Shown here: in pieces, positions 41,968 to 50,444 of the stretch
How positions within the stretch are numbered: position 1 is the first letter of the stretch
How the letters are laid out: each line of letters opens with the position of its first letter
Assembly: GCA_902802305.1 (NCBI GenBank)
Contig: CADCLG010000008.1
Location: forward strand, 31,917 to 95,916
Source: an uncultured Spirochaetaceae bacterium
GTDB lineage: Bacteria > Spirochaetota > Spirochaetia > Treponematales > Treponemataceae
Direction: 5' to 3'
DNA length: 64,000 bases
The notes under the pieces: model-generated
What the model saw: only the letters and a program-made list of their open reading frames with translations
Database searches by the model: none
What the model was told of the DNA's origin: nothing
Translations under genes and position numbers: made by a program

Positions 41968-43641
41968 TTGGAATCAATTGATGCTTTTATCAATCCCCCC
42001 TTGCTTATTGCCGCTGGAATTGGTGTTTTATTGTTCATATTTCTTTTAATAATAAAATTACGTAATACAGCTAAATCGAGCTTCATTTTTTACATAGTTG
42101 TTGGTCTTCTGGTTATAGGTGCCTTTGTTACATTCTTAAACCAGCATCCTATCTACTTTGTTTTTGCTGTTATTTTCGCAGAAATAGTTGTCCTGCCTTA
42201 CCTGATTATAAAGGCATTTGACAATCCTCAAAAGCGAGAAGAAAAAAAGCAGGCCAAAATGAAGGCAGAACAGACTGCTGCAATAGAAAACAGTGATGCC
42301 GTAAAAGCTGTAATTGCAGAAATTGAAGAAAAGAATCAGAGACTTCTTGAAGTTAATAAGGATTTGGTTTCACAGGTTTCTTCATTCTTCTCACGTGATA
42401 ATAGTATGGAAAGCTTCCTTGATTACTGTAACAAGTTGCTTACAGAAAAGGTTTCCGCAGATGGTTGTGTAATCCTTATTGCAGATGATTATGATAATCT
42501 TCTTGCTGTAAAATCTCTTGCAGGTTCTTTCCCTCCTCCTTACAAGCTTCCTGATGATTTGCCGCATAAGCCTCTCAGAGTTGAAACAAATCTGCGCTTT
42601 GCCCAGTTCCCTCTAAAAGACAATATCTTTGGTGATATTTTCTCTGGTGGCGAAGCTGTTTTAATTGAAGATTCAGTACGTGACCCTCGCGTTTATCAGA
42701 ATGGTCCGGAAGACTTCTTAAAATGTGGAAGTTATATTTTTGCACCAATCAAGCAGCAGGAAGGTGTTGTTGGTCTGGTTGCATTGACAAGACTCCCAGG
42801 AAAAGAAAAATTCAATAAACAGGATTTTAATACAGCAGTAATCATAACAGATGCAGTATCTTCTGCAATGAAGCCTCTTTACAGCTTCCTTGCTTATGCA
42901 GAACATGCAGAATTAAGTAAGGATGGTACAATTGCTTCTAAATATCAGAAGGATATGCTTCCTCCAAAATTGCCGGTTATTCCAAATGCTACAATCGGTT
43001 GTTATTCTACTCCAGTTGAAGGTGTTTGCGGTGACTACTATGATGTTCTTGTTTCAAGAAAAGACCGTATTTCCTTTGTTATGACTGATGTTGCAGGAAA
43101 AGGAATGAACGCTCTGGTTGTAATGATAATGATTCGTGCAATCTTAAGGCTTACTGTAAATACAGAGCAGACAGCTGCAACAATTCTTTCATGGGCAAAC
43201 CGTGGTATCTGCAATGATTCTTCTAAGCTTGACCATTTTGCTAGTGTTGCACTTATAAACTACAACAGCACAACAAATGAAGCTCAGATTTCTACCTGCG
43301 GAAACAATCCGGTATTCCACTTTGTTGCAGCAGAGAAAAAATTAAAGCAGATTTCTACACCAAGTGAACCTATGGGCGTAGAGAAAAACACTGTTTATTC
43401 CGATATTAATATTAAGTTAAATTCAGGAGATTTAATTGTTACCTGTACAGATGGATTACTTGAATCATTAAATGAAAATGGTGTACAATATTCTTCTGAA
43501 AATTTACAAAAGATTATTCTAAAAAATTGTAATGCAAGTGCTAAAGATATAACTAACAAAGTCAAAGACGATGTAAAGAAGTATTGCGGTACTGCACAAC
43601 AATATGATGATCAAAGTCTACTGGTGATTAAGATAAACTAA
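41968..43641 (+). CDS. RsbU-like PP2C phosphatase with GAF domain
   Basis: 557 residues from a TTG with GAGGAG six bases upstream; an ATG at 41899 in the same frame has no ribosome site and would leave a nine-base leader. Two or three membrane segments (about 10-75), a coiled coil (about 80-135), a GAF sensor domain (about 140-310) and a SpoIIE/PP2C phosphatase domain (about 320-557) with EGVCGDYYDVL, MTDVAGKGMNALVVM, ISTCGNNPVFHF, GDLIVTCTDGLLE and the closing YDDQSLLVIK. It should dephosphorylate the STAS protein encoded next. First gene of the partner-switch operon. Confidence 0.88.
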   Translation: MESIDAFINPPLLIAAGIGVLLFIFLLIIKLRNTAKSSFIFYIVVGLLVIGAFVTFLNQHPIYFVFAVIFAEIVVLPYLIIKAFDNPQKREEKKQAKMKAEQTAAIENSDAVKAVIAEIEEKNQRLLEVNKDLVSQVSSFFSRDNSMESFLDYCNKLLTEKVSADGCVILIADDYDNLLAVKSLAGSFPPPYKLPDDLPHKPLRVETNLRFAQFPLKDNIFGDIFSGGEAVLIEDSVRDPRVYQNGPEDFLKCGSYIFAPIKQQEGVVGLVALTRLPGKEKFNKQDFNTAVIITDAVSSAMKPLYSFLAYAEHAELSKDGTIASKYQKDMLPPKLPVIPNATIGCYSTPVEGVCGDYYDVLVSRKDRISFVMTDVAGKGMNALVVMIMIRAILRLTVNTEQTAATILSWANRGICNDSSKLDHFASVALINYNSTTNEAQISTCGNNPVFHFVAAEKKLKQISTPSEPMGVEKNTVYSDINIKLNSGDLIVTCTDGLLESLNENGVQYSSENLQKIILKNCNASAKDITNKVKDDVKKYCGTAQQYDDQSLLVIKIN

Positions 43642-43669
43642 ATATAAAAAAAATTAAGGAGCATTCTGT

Positions 43670-44008
43670 ATGGAACTTAAAATACGTAAAAATGGTGATG
43701 TCTACATTATTGATGTAACCGGCGAAATGGATCTTTATAACTCATATAAATTAAAAGAGCTTGTTATGAAGATGCTTGAAAAAAATGTAAAAAACTTTAT
43801 TATCAATTTGGAACAGGTTGATTATATCGACTCGTCTGGAATTGGTGCTTTAATTTACATTTGTTCTACAATCAAAAAGATGAATTTAAAACTTGCAATT
43901 TCCAATATTCACGGATCTGTTAAAAAAGTTATTGAGCTTACAAAGCTTATGGGCTATTTCCCAATTGCTAACAGCGTTGAAGAAGGACTTTTGATGGTTA
44001 AAGAGTAG
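43670..44008 (+). CDS. rsbV: STAS-domain anti-anti-sigma factor (RsbV/SpoIIAA type)
   Basis: 112 residues, one STAS domain: EMDLYNSYKLKELV, FIINLEQVDYIDSSGIGALIYI with the phosphorylatable Ser in DSSGIG, and a C-terminal helix MGYFPIANSVEEGL. Unphosphorylated RsbV binds the RsbW-like kinase and frees its target. Ribosome site AAGGAG; 28 bases after the phosphatase gene. Confidence 0.93.
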   Translation: MELKIRKNGDVYIIDVTGEMDLYNSYKLKELVMKMLEKNVKNFIINLEQVDYIDSSGIGALIYICSTIKKMNLKLAISNIHGSVKKVIELTKLMGYFPIANSVEEGLLMVKE

Positions 44009-44059
44009 TCTTTTTTACGGATTGTACAGAATGGAGAGGAACACTTTTAGGAGATATAA

Positions 44060-44614
44060 ATGACACAGGAAATAAAAGAATTGAGGTCGGATGAAAACGA
44101 TCCATTGTTCGATAAAACAAATATGCTTAAGAAGGAGTTTCCTTCAGATTTTAGACAGATAAGATATTTTACACTACTTATAGTACAGTCTGCTCCAACA
44201 GAAATAAAAGAATTGAATCTTCTTGAACAGCAAATCAGTGAAGTAATTAAAAATGCTGTAAAGCACGGAAATCACTGTGATATAAATAAAAAAGTTACTG
44301 TATGGTATTCATTCAGTCCTACACATGCTCATATCATCGTTCAGGACGAAGGTGAAGGTTTCCAGGATTTGGAAAAATGGAATGATTTTAATAAAAAGCG
44401 ATTGGAATGTCTTCATAAAAATGACTTCCTTGAGCTTTCTAACTATGTTTCATTCCGAACAAAGGAATCAGACAGCCAGGATGGTGGAAATGCTCTTTTT
44501 GCTGCTTTGGAATATTGGAATGGTGGTTTTGTTTATAACGGTAAACGAAATGCTGTTGCAATGTTGAAAAAGTATCAGCAGAAATTCCATAACGTAAATA
44601 ATGATGGAGAATAG
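44060..44614 (+). CDS. RsbW-like serine kinase/anti-sigma factor
   Basis: 184 residues, GHKL ATPase fold: N-box LLEQQISEVIKNAVKHGNH, G1 box IIVQDEGEGFQDLEKW and a late glycine-rich GGNALFAALEYW. The GHKL lid between them is longer than in RsbW of Bacillus. It should phosphorylate the STAS Ser and hold a binding target. No sigma factor gene is nearby, so the target may be a non-sigma protein. Ribosome site AGGAG. A palindrome and terminator follow immediately. Confidence 0.85.
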   Translation: MTQEIKELRSDENDPLFDKTNMLKKEFPSDFRQIRYFTLLIVQSAPTEIKELNLLEQQISEVIKNAVKHGNHCDINKKVTVWYSFSPTHAHIIVQDEGEGFQDLEKWNDFNKKRLECLHKNDFLELSNYVSFRTKESDSQDGGNALFAALEYWNGGFVYNGKRNAVAMLKKYQQKFHNVNNDGE

Positions 44615-44634
44615 TTTTCAATAATTATTGAAAA
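44615..44634. repeat. Perfect 20-base palindrome after the rsbW-like gene
   Basis: TTTTCAATAA directly followed by its reverse complement. It starts one base after the stop codon and shares its last As with the 5' arm of the downstream terminator, so the two hairpins compete. Confidence 0.6.
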
Positions 44635-44682
44635 AGGCTGTCTTCTTTATGAACTTTGTTTCATTATAGACAGCCTTTTTTT
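44631..44682 (+). terminator. Intrinsic terminator inside the partner-switch cluster
   Basis: AAAAAGGCTGTCT (44631-44643) pairs with AGACAGCCTTTTT (44668-44680), followed by more T. The next gene starts only nine bases later. Confidence 0.85.
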
Positions 44683-44690
44683 GACTTAAA

Positions 44691-46718
44691 ATGAGAAAAG
44701 CTTTTTTTATTATTTTTTTTATTTTATCTACAGTTTTTTCTTTAATAAGTTGTGATGCCAACAAAAGTGATAGACAGTATTTAAAGAATACATGGTTTTA
44801 CTCTATTCAGGGAAAAGACGGTCCTTTTAGCCCTATTGATACAAACGATTTTGATAATTTAAATAAATTTTTAGCAGAGAGAAAAGGATATATATGGCTT
44901 AAAACAAACTTTTATATTCCAGAAAGCCGTAAAAAAGAAAATTTATCCTGTAACTTAGGAATAATTAAAATTGCAAACGAAACATATCTAAATAATACAT
45001 ATATTGGAAAAAGCGGATATTTTCCACCAAATGAATTTACCAACGGTGAAAATTCCACGGTTTTTCCTCTGCCTAGAGCTACCCTTCATTATGGTGCTTT
45101 ACCAAATGAACTTCTTATCAAAATCTGGGTAAATGGATATGGAAAAATTTCAAAAACGCCATATATTGACCAGACAGACGCTGTTAATCATACAAAAGAA
45201 GTTTCGGATTTTTTTGCTTCTAAGTCATTCTTATTATTTTCTCTCCTTATGATGATAATTTCTGCAATTTATCTTTTGCTTTATAATTTCAGAAGAATAG
45301 AAAAAAGTCATTTAAGTTTTTCAAGAATATGTTTTTTCTCAAGCTTCTTTATTCTTACAGTATGCGTAGGTGAATTTCCTATTATATTAAGTGGTAAATT
45401 AAATTTTCTCCTTTGTGAGCAGATTTTTCATGCTTCGGCAGCAGTTCTTTCCAGTTTTTTCACCGTTTCTTTTATGCGTGATTTTCTTCACAAGGAAGAT
45501 ACAAATAAAGTAAGCATTTTCAGAATTACAATAACAATTGTCTGCTTTATCATTATTTTTTCTGCACATGATTTAATCAGTTTTTTGGACTCACTTAAAT
45601 ATATTTATTTGATTATTTCAGTCCACATGCTTTATGCAGTCCAAATGATTGTTCATTCGATGATTGAACATAATAAGCGGGTATGGACCCTGCTTTTTGG
45701 TTTTTCACCTGTCATTATGTCCCTCTTTGTTGCAGTCTTCTTCTGGTTTAATAAAACTATAAGTATTTCGATAATATTTATTCTTGCAACAGGCTGGCTT
45801 TTAACAATTCTTGTTTTCCTTGGCATTTTGATTTACAACTTTGCCTATTCACAGTCTCAGGTAGAATATCTAAACAGAAACCTGGAAAAAATTGTACGAC
45901 AGAGAACTTCTGAATTGGAATCATCAAACAATTTGCTTGCAAGTAAAAATTCTGAGCTTGAGTTTGAAAAAGAAAGAACTGAAAAAGAAATTGAACTTGC
46001 CTCTTTTGTTCAGCAAAGTTTTTATAATCAAAACCTGCCTAAATTAAATGGATGGGAAATCGCCTATTATCTAAAACCGCTTTCTGGTGTATCAGGCGAC
46101 CTTTATGACTTCTTCCATAAGGACAACAAACTTCTTGGTCTTGGAATTTTTGATGTTTCCGGTCATGGTATTTCATCTGGCCTGGTAACTATGCTTGTTA
46201 AAAATATCATTGAGCAGGAATTTTATTCTGGAGAAGATAAAAAGCTTGATGATATTATGAATATTATCAACGACCGCGTAATAGCAGAAAAAGGAAACAT
46301 TGAAAACTATCTGACAGGAACCCTGGTTAGATTCTTTAAAGACAGAATGGACTTTGTAAGTGCTGGACATCCCCCTGCCCTTTTATTTAAACACGACCAT
46401 ACTTCTCCAGAATTTATTTATACAAATGAAACGCAATACGGTGTTGTAGGAATTGCAGATTTTCCAATTAACTTCCAGACATATTCAGTGGAATTAAATC
46501 CGGGGGATTCTCTACTTTTCTATACAGACGGTATTACAGAAGCCATGAATTCAAATCGTGAAGAATTTGGTAAAAAGCGGCTTTACGATGCCTTCCAGCG
46601 TTTTAGGGATTTAACATTGAATGAGCAGATAAAATCGCTTGTAAATGAAGTTTATGCCTTCAGAGGAACAGAAAAACTGGATGATGATATTACGCTGATT
46701 ATCTTAAAGAAATTATAA
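44691..46718 (+). CDS. Membrane RsbU-like PP2C phosphatase with extracytoplasmic sensor
   Basis: 675 residues. Signal/lipobox-like start ending SLISC; a periplasmic domain (about 25-180) resembling a galactose-binding 7TMR-DISM extracellular module; seven or so membrane segments (about 185-390); a coiled coil (about 395-440); and a SpoIIE/PP2C phosphatase domain (about 445-675) with KPLSGVSGDLYDFF, GIFDVSGHGISSGLV, VSAGHPPALLF, GDSLLFYTDGITEAMN and LDDDITLIILKKL. It gives the partner switch an envelope input in addition to the GAF phosphatase. The gene has no Shine-Dalgarno sequence and follows a terminator by nine bases, so it needs read-through or an unseen promoter. Confidence 0.85.
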   Translation: MRKAFFIIFFILSTVFSLISCDANKSDRQYLKNTWFYSIQGKDGPFSPIDTNDFDNLNKFLAERKGYIWLKTNFYIPESRKKENLSCNLGIIKIANETYLNNTYIGKSGYFPPNEFTNGENSTVFPLPRATLHYGALPNELLIKIWVNGYGKISKTPYIDQTDAVNHTKEVSDFFASKSFLLFSLLMMIISAIYLLLYNFRRIEKSHLSFSRICFFSSFFILTVCVGEFPIILSGKLNFLLCEQIFHASAAVLSSFFTVSFMRDFLHKEDTNKVSIFRITITIVCFIIIFSAHDLISFLDSLKYIYLIISVHMLYAVQMIVHSMIEHNKRVWTLLFGFSPVIMSLFVAVFFWFNKTISISIIFILATGWLLTILVFLGILIYNFAYSQSQVEYLNRNLEKIVRQRTSELESSNNLLASKNSELEFEKERTEKEIELASFVQQSFYNQNLPKLNGWEIAYYLKPLSGVSGDLYDFFHKDNKLLGLGIFDVSGHGISSGLVTMLVKNIIEQEFYSGEDKKLDDIMNIINDRVIAEKGNIENYLTGTLVRFFKDRMDFVSAGHPPALLFKHDHTSPEFIYTNETQYGVVGIADFPINFQTYSVELNPGDSLLFYTDGITEAMNSNREEFGKKRLYDAFQRFRDLTLNEQIKSLVNEVYAFRGTEKLDDDITLIILKKL

Positions 46719-46744
46719 CCTGCTTAAAATACATTTATTTATAA

Positions 46745-46776
46745 AAAAAAGACTGTCGTTGCCGGCAGTCTTTTTT
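46745..46776. terminator. Bidirectional terminator between the phosphatase and tmRNA genes
   Basis: AAAAAAGACTG (46745-46755) pairs with CAGTCTTTTTT (46766-46776), giving U-tracts in both directions between convergent genes. Confidence 0.85.
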
Positions 46777-46782
46777 AGTTTA

Positions 46783-47162
46783 TGGAGATGGGGGGAATTG
46801 AACCCCCGTCCGAAAAAGTAAACATTGCACTTCTACAAGTTTAGTTATGCGAGGTAGTTGTCAGGAGCACGGTAGCAGCATAACAAGCGTCGGCTCCTTA
46901 TTCTGATTAAAAAGTCCCGGCTGAGGACCAGAAACAACAGCCAGCAAGTCCCGATAGGTAAAGGAAAGTCACCAGACGCGGAACAGAGCCCGGTGAGTTC
47001 CTGCACTACTGACTAAGCAGCAAGTGCTTCTGCTTCGAAAGCTTCTTCAGCTTCTTCTTCTTTTCTTGCGAAAATTGCAGTTATTTTTTTGTCAGTTCAG
47101 AGAACCTTCACTCTCACTTGCAATACAACATCTCCCGATTCCGTCGAAACCGGTACATCCCC
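46783..47162 (-). ncRNA. ssrA: tmRNA (SsrA), 380 bases
   Basis: The 5' end GGGGATG pairs with the 3' end CATCTCC plus discriminator A; the T-arm GGGGGTTCAATTCCCCC is present; CCA is not encoded. The tag frame ends at TAG (47013-47015). The likely resume codon GCA (47076-47078) follows TAACT, giving a 21-residue tag that begins AIFARKEEE and ends EAEALAA. The tag is unusually rich in Glu. tmRNA rescues stalled ribosomes with SmpB. Promoter at 47196-47224; a CTCAACATTGAG hairpin lies in the short 5' precursor. Confidence 0.96.
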
Positions 47163-47195
47163 ATTGCATCCCAACTCAATGTTGAGACCTTAATA

Positions 47196-47224
47196 AATAT
47201 AATTTGAAAAATCAGAATCGTCAA
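47196..47224 (-). promoter_or_regulatory. ssrA promoter TTGACG-17-TATATT
   Basis: Minus strand -35 at 47219-47224 and -10 at 47196-47201. Same hexamers and spacing as the tRNA-Glu promoter. Confidence 0.8.
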
Positions 47225-47337
47225 GTAAAGTTGTAGTTTAATAATGTATTTTAATCATGCATTTTTTTTCAATCATATACCCTTCATACATTTTACAGAC
47301 TTTATAACGTAAACTTCACTAACTATGTCTGACTTCC

Positions 47338-48306
47338 TTAAATCTCACTTACAGGGATTTTATATACGCTGCCACAGTTTCTGCATACAATTTCAAGCGG
47401 ATCAGGGCCATTTTTCTTTATGTCATCATACTGACTTTTTGGAAGCCGTTTTAAGTAGGAGATATAAAAATCTTTATTACATTTACAGTCGAATACTATA
47501 TCGCGCTTTAATAAAATTGTTGGAGAAAACTCACGGAATAAGCCCAGAATTATATCTTCAGAATCAACTTCTTTTTCACTGTAAAGAAGACCTAAACTTG
47601 GACAGGCCTTGAAAGCATTTTCAACCTTTTGAATCAGAACCTCTTCATCATCTGTATCCTGGGCATGACTGTCAATCTGACTACCTAATTTGCCATTTCC
47701 ACCAGTTTTAGGCATTATCTGAAGGAACATTGCTCCAGCCCCGATAATCCTTCCTTTGTTATCAAACTGAATACTGGAATTAAAAGCAGTATTTATCTGT
47801 TCACTTTTTGCAAAATAAGAAGCAAAATCGTTGGCAATGTTTTCACCATCAACATCAACGGTAGAACTCTGGGGATATTTGTCATCCTGATGAACGCGGG
47901 AAAAGGTTATGTTTCCAGGGCCTAAAAATGGTTTTAAATCCCAATTATCTAAAGGTTTATTTAGAGGAATATGTTCATTAAAAAGATAGCCTCTAACATA
48001 CCCTGTAGAATCAGCTTCGACACTGTAACCATCGGCGGAACCAGTACCTTCAAAACGGATGGAAGTATGCTCTAAATCTTTGCAGAGAGGAATTGTAAGA
48101 GCAGCACATAAAGAAGCATGTCCCAAAATATAAGCTTCAAGAATGCCAAGATTATGCTGGGCCCTAAGCTGATTTACAAATCTTGTTCCATGAAAAAGAG
48201 CACCTCTAATTCGTCCATCAGCCATTGTAAAAATGTGCATTTTATCTTCTTCAAGAGTCTGGAGATAGTCTGAAAGTTCTTTGTCTTCAATTATTTTCTT
48301 TATCAT
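47338..48306 (-). CDS. hslO: Hsp33 redox-regulated chaperone
   Basis: 322 residues from MIKKIIEDKELSD. The Hsp33 core is clear: GHASLCAALTIPLCKDLEHTSIRFEG (start of the fold), SADGYSVEADSTGYVRGYLF and a linker region rich in Gly/Asp. The C-terminal zinc switch has DCKC and VCRNCG (CxC and CxxC). Hsp33 unfolds and becomes a holdase on oxidation by HOCl or peroxide. There is no Shine-Dalgarno sequence; the promoter TTGATT-16-TAAAAT ends seven bases before the ATG. Divergent from thrS. Confidence 0.94.
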   Translation of the reverse strand: MIKKIIEDKELSDYLQTLEEDKMHIFTMADGRIRGALFHGTRFVNQLRAQHNLGILEAYILGHASLCAALTIPLCKDLEHTSIRFEGTGSADGYSVEADSTGYVRGYLFNEHIPLNKPLDNWDLKPFLGPGNITFSRVHQDDKYPQSSTVDVDGENIANDFASYFAKSEQINTAFNSSIQFDNKGRIIGAGAMFLQIMPKTGGNGKLGSQIDSHAQDTDDEEVLIQKVENAFKACPSLGLLYSEKEVDSEDIILGLFREFSPTILLKRDIVFDCKCNKDFYISYLKRLPKSQYDDIKKNGPDPLEIVCRNCGSVYKIPVSEI

Positions 48307-48313
48307 GTTTCTT

Positions 48314-48341
48314 ATTTTATCGATTTTATAAATTAAATCAA
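48314..48341 (-). promoter_or_regulatory. hslO promoter TTGATT-16-TAAAAT, leaderless spacing
   Basis: Minus strand -35 at 48336-48341, -10 at 48314-48319, then seven bases to the ATG at 48306. Confidence 0.55.
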
Positions 48342-48385
48342 TGAGAAATAGCACAATCAAAGATAGCAACAATTAGAAATAGCAC

Positions 48386-48414
48386 TTTCCATTACCTATA
48401 AAAAACGTTATAAT
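48386..48414 (+). promoter_or_regulatory. thrS promoter TTTCCA-17-TATAAT
   Basis: -35 at 48386-48391, consensus -10 at 48409-48414, with a leader of about 30 bases ending in the AGAGG ribosome site. Confidence 0.65.
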
Positions 48415-48450
48415 TTTTAACAATTATTTTAAACTATTAGAGGTGCAAAT

Positions 48451-50205
48451 ATGGCTGTTCAACAGGATTTACAGACAATCAGACACAGTTGTGCTCATGT
48501 TATGGCAGAAGCTGTTTTAAGGCTTTACCCGGGCACAAAAATTGCGATTGGTCCGGCTATTGAAAACGGATTTTATTACGATTTTGAATTTCCAAAGGAT
48601 GTAAAGCTCTCAGAAACCGATTTTCCAGCTATTGAAAAGGAAATGAGAAGAATCATCGCTGGTAATTTTGATTTTACCCGAACAGAAGTCACTAAAACCG
48701 AAGCACTGAAATTATTTGCAGGTCAGGAATATAAGATTGAATTGATTAACGATTTGCCTGAGGATGCAACTATTACAACTTATCAGCAGGACGATTTTTT
48801 AGATTTATGTCGAGGTCCTCATGTTAATAACACAAAAGAAATCAACGGTCAGGCCTTCAAATTAAATAAGATTGCGGGTGCCTACTGGCGTGGTGATTCA
48901 AATAGAACTATGCTTACTCGTATTTATGCCCTTTGTTTTGCAAAACCTAACGATTTGAAGGATTATCTTGCAATGCTGGCAGAAGCTGAAAAACGTGACC
49001 ACAGAAAAATCGGTGTAGAAATGGATTTGTTCCATCTTGATCCGGAAGACCCGGGACAGATTTTCTGGCATCCAAATGGCTGGACAATATATACTGTAAT
49101 GCAGAATTATATGCGCAAAATGGTTAAGCGTGATGGTTATCTGGAAGTTAATACTCCAGCAATTATGCCTAAATCTTTGTGGGAACGCTCTGGTCACTGG
49201 GGACACTATCAGCAAAATATGTTTATTACCGAAAGTGAAAAACGTATGTTTGCAATTAAACCTATGAACTGTCCTGGTGCAATTGAAATTTTCAAAAATC
49301 GCCAGCGCTCATATAAGGATTTACCTCTCCGCCTTGCAGAATTTGGTCATGATGTTAGAAATGAGCCAAGTGGAACCTTGCATGGCGTTATGCGTATCCG
49401 CGGTTTTGTTCAGGATGATGCTCATATTTTCTGTACAGAAGATCAGCTTGGTTCTGAAGTTGCAAAATTCTGTAAGCTTTTGAAGAATGTTTATCACGAT
49501 TTTGGTTTTGATAATCTTGTTGTAAAATTCTCTACAATGCCTGAAGATCATGTTGGTGATTTAGCTACTTGGGAAAGAGCTGAAAAACAGCTTTCTGATG
49601 CCTGTCATGATGCCGGGCTTGAGTACGAGCTCCAGCCAGGTGAAGGTGCCTTCTATGGTCCAAAGCTGGAATTTAAGCTTTATGACTGTCTTGGTCGTGA
49701 ATGGCAGTGTGGTACTATTCAGGTTGACTATCAGCTTCCTTCTGCAGAACGTCTTGATGCAACTTATATTGGAGCTGATAACCAGAAACATCACCCTATC
49801 ATGCTTCACCGTGCTGTTCTTGGTTCTTTTGAGCGTTTCTTTGGTATTCTTGTTGAAAACTTTGCCGGAGCTTTCCCTGCATGGCTTGCATTTGAACAGG
49901 CTGCTGTTGTTCCAGTTTCTTCTGAGTTTGATGATTATGCAAAAGAAGTTTATGAAAAATTATTAAATGCCGATATCCGTGCAAATGTTTATCTTGACGA
50001 TGAAAATATGAAGGCAAAAATCAAGAAGATTTCAACTGAGCATAAAACTCCTTATATTCTGGTTGTCGGCCAGAAAGAAAAGGAAGATGGTACTGTTTGC
50101 GTAAGATACAGATTCTCAAGTGGAAAACAGCAGGAAACTAAATCTGTTAAAGATTTTATTGCTTACGTTGAAAAGAAGAACGAAGAAAAAGGAACTTCAA
50201 TCTAA
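48451..50205 (+). CDS. thrS: Threonyl-tRNA synthetase lacking the TGS domain
   Basis: 584 residues, about 60 shorter than E. coli ThrRS at the N-terminus: the TGS domain is absent and translation starts at the editing domain ([18 protein letters not shown]), which keeps the His and Cys residues of the editing site (HSCAH and DLCRGPHV). Catalytic core: motif 2 [15 protein letters not shown], zinc ligands in MNCPGAI and CQCGTIQ-like [11 protein letters not shown], and motif 3 [18 protein letters not shown]-terminal anticodon-binding domain intact. A promoter lies directly upstream, so the short N-terminus is real rather than a missed start. Terminator at 50221-50274. Confidence 0.96.
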   Translation: MAVQQDLQTIRHSCAHVMAEAVLRLYPGTKIAIGPAIENGFYYDFEFPKDVKLSETDFPAIEKEMRRIIAGNFDFTRTEVTKTEALKLFAGQEYKIELINDLPEDATITTYQQDDFLDLCRGPHVNNTKEINGQAFKLNKIAGAYWRGDSNRTMLTRIYALCFAKPNDLKDYLAMLAEAEKRDHRKIGVEMDLFHLDPEDPGQIFWHPNGWTIYTVMQNYMRKMVKRDGYLEVNTPAIMPKSLWERSGHWGHYQQNMFITESEKRMFAIKPMNCPGAIEIFKNRQRSYKDLPLRLAEFGHDVRNEPSGTLHGVMRIRGFVQDDAHIFCTEDQLGSEVAKFCKLLKNVYHDFGFDNLVVKFSTMPEDHVGDLATWERAEKQLSDACHDAGLEYELQPGEGAFYGPKLEFKLYDCLGREWQCGTIQVDYQLPSAERLDATYIGADNQKHHPIMLHRAVLGSFERFFGILVENFAGAFPAWLAFEQAAVVPVSSEFDDYAKEVYEKLLNADIRANVYLDDENMKAKIKKISTEHKTPYILVVGQKEKEDGTVCVRYRFSSGKQQETKSVKDFIAYVEKKNEEKGTSI

Positions 50206-50220
50206 ATAAAAACAAAATAA

Positions 50221-50274
50221 AAAAACTCCAAAAAGTGAAAAAAAAATTAAAAATTTTTCATTTTTTGGGGTTTT
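50221..50274 (+). terminator. thrS terminator
   Basis: A long imperfect stem of about 18 pairs, ACTCCAAAAAGTGAAAAA with TTTTTCATTTTTTGGGGT, followed by TTT. Confidence 0.8.
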
Positions 50275-50279
50275 ACTAC

Positions 50280-50308
50280 TTGATTAAAAAAGTGAAATAC
50301 TATATATT
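50280..50308 (+). promoter_or_regulatory. tRNA-Pro promoter TTGATT-17-TATATT
   Basis: -35 at 50280-50285, -10 at 50303-50308, with the mature tRNA starting 12 bases after the -10. Confidence 0.75.
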
Positions 50309-50320
50309 AGATAAACGTAA

Positions 50321-50393
50321 CGGGCAATAGCGCAGCTGGTAGCGCGTCTGGTTTGGGACCAGGATGTCGGGGGTTCAAATCCCTCTTGCCCGA
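50321..50393 (+). tRNA. tRNA-Pro (UGG)
   Basis: A 73-base cloverleaf: acceptor CGGGCAA/TTGCCCG, anticodon stem TCTGG/CCAGG with loop TTTGGGA giving anticodon TGG, and T-arm GGGGGTTCAAATCCCTC. Discriminator A; CCA not encoded. Terminator at 50397-50428. Confidence 0.96.
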
Positions 50394-50396
50394 TAG

Positions 50397-50428
50397 AAGC
50401 TCTCTATAAAAGGAGAGCTTTTTTTTAT
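50397..50428 (+). terminator. tRNA-Pro terminator
   Basis: AAGCTCTC (50397-50404) pairs with GAGAGCTT (50413-50420), followed by a T-run. Confidence 0.88.
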
Positions 50429-50444
50429 TGTTAATTATTTTTTT

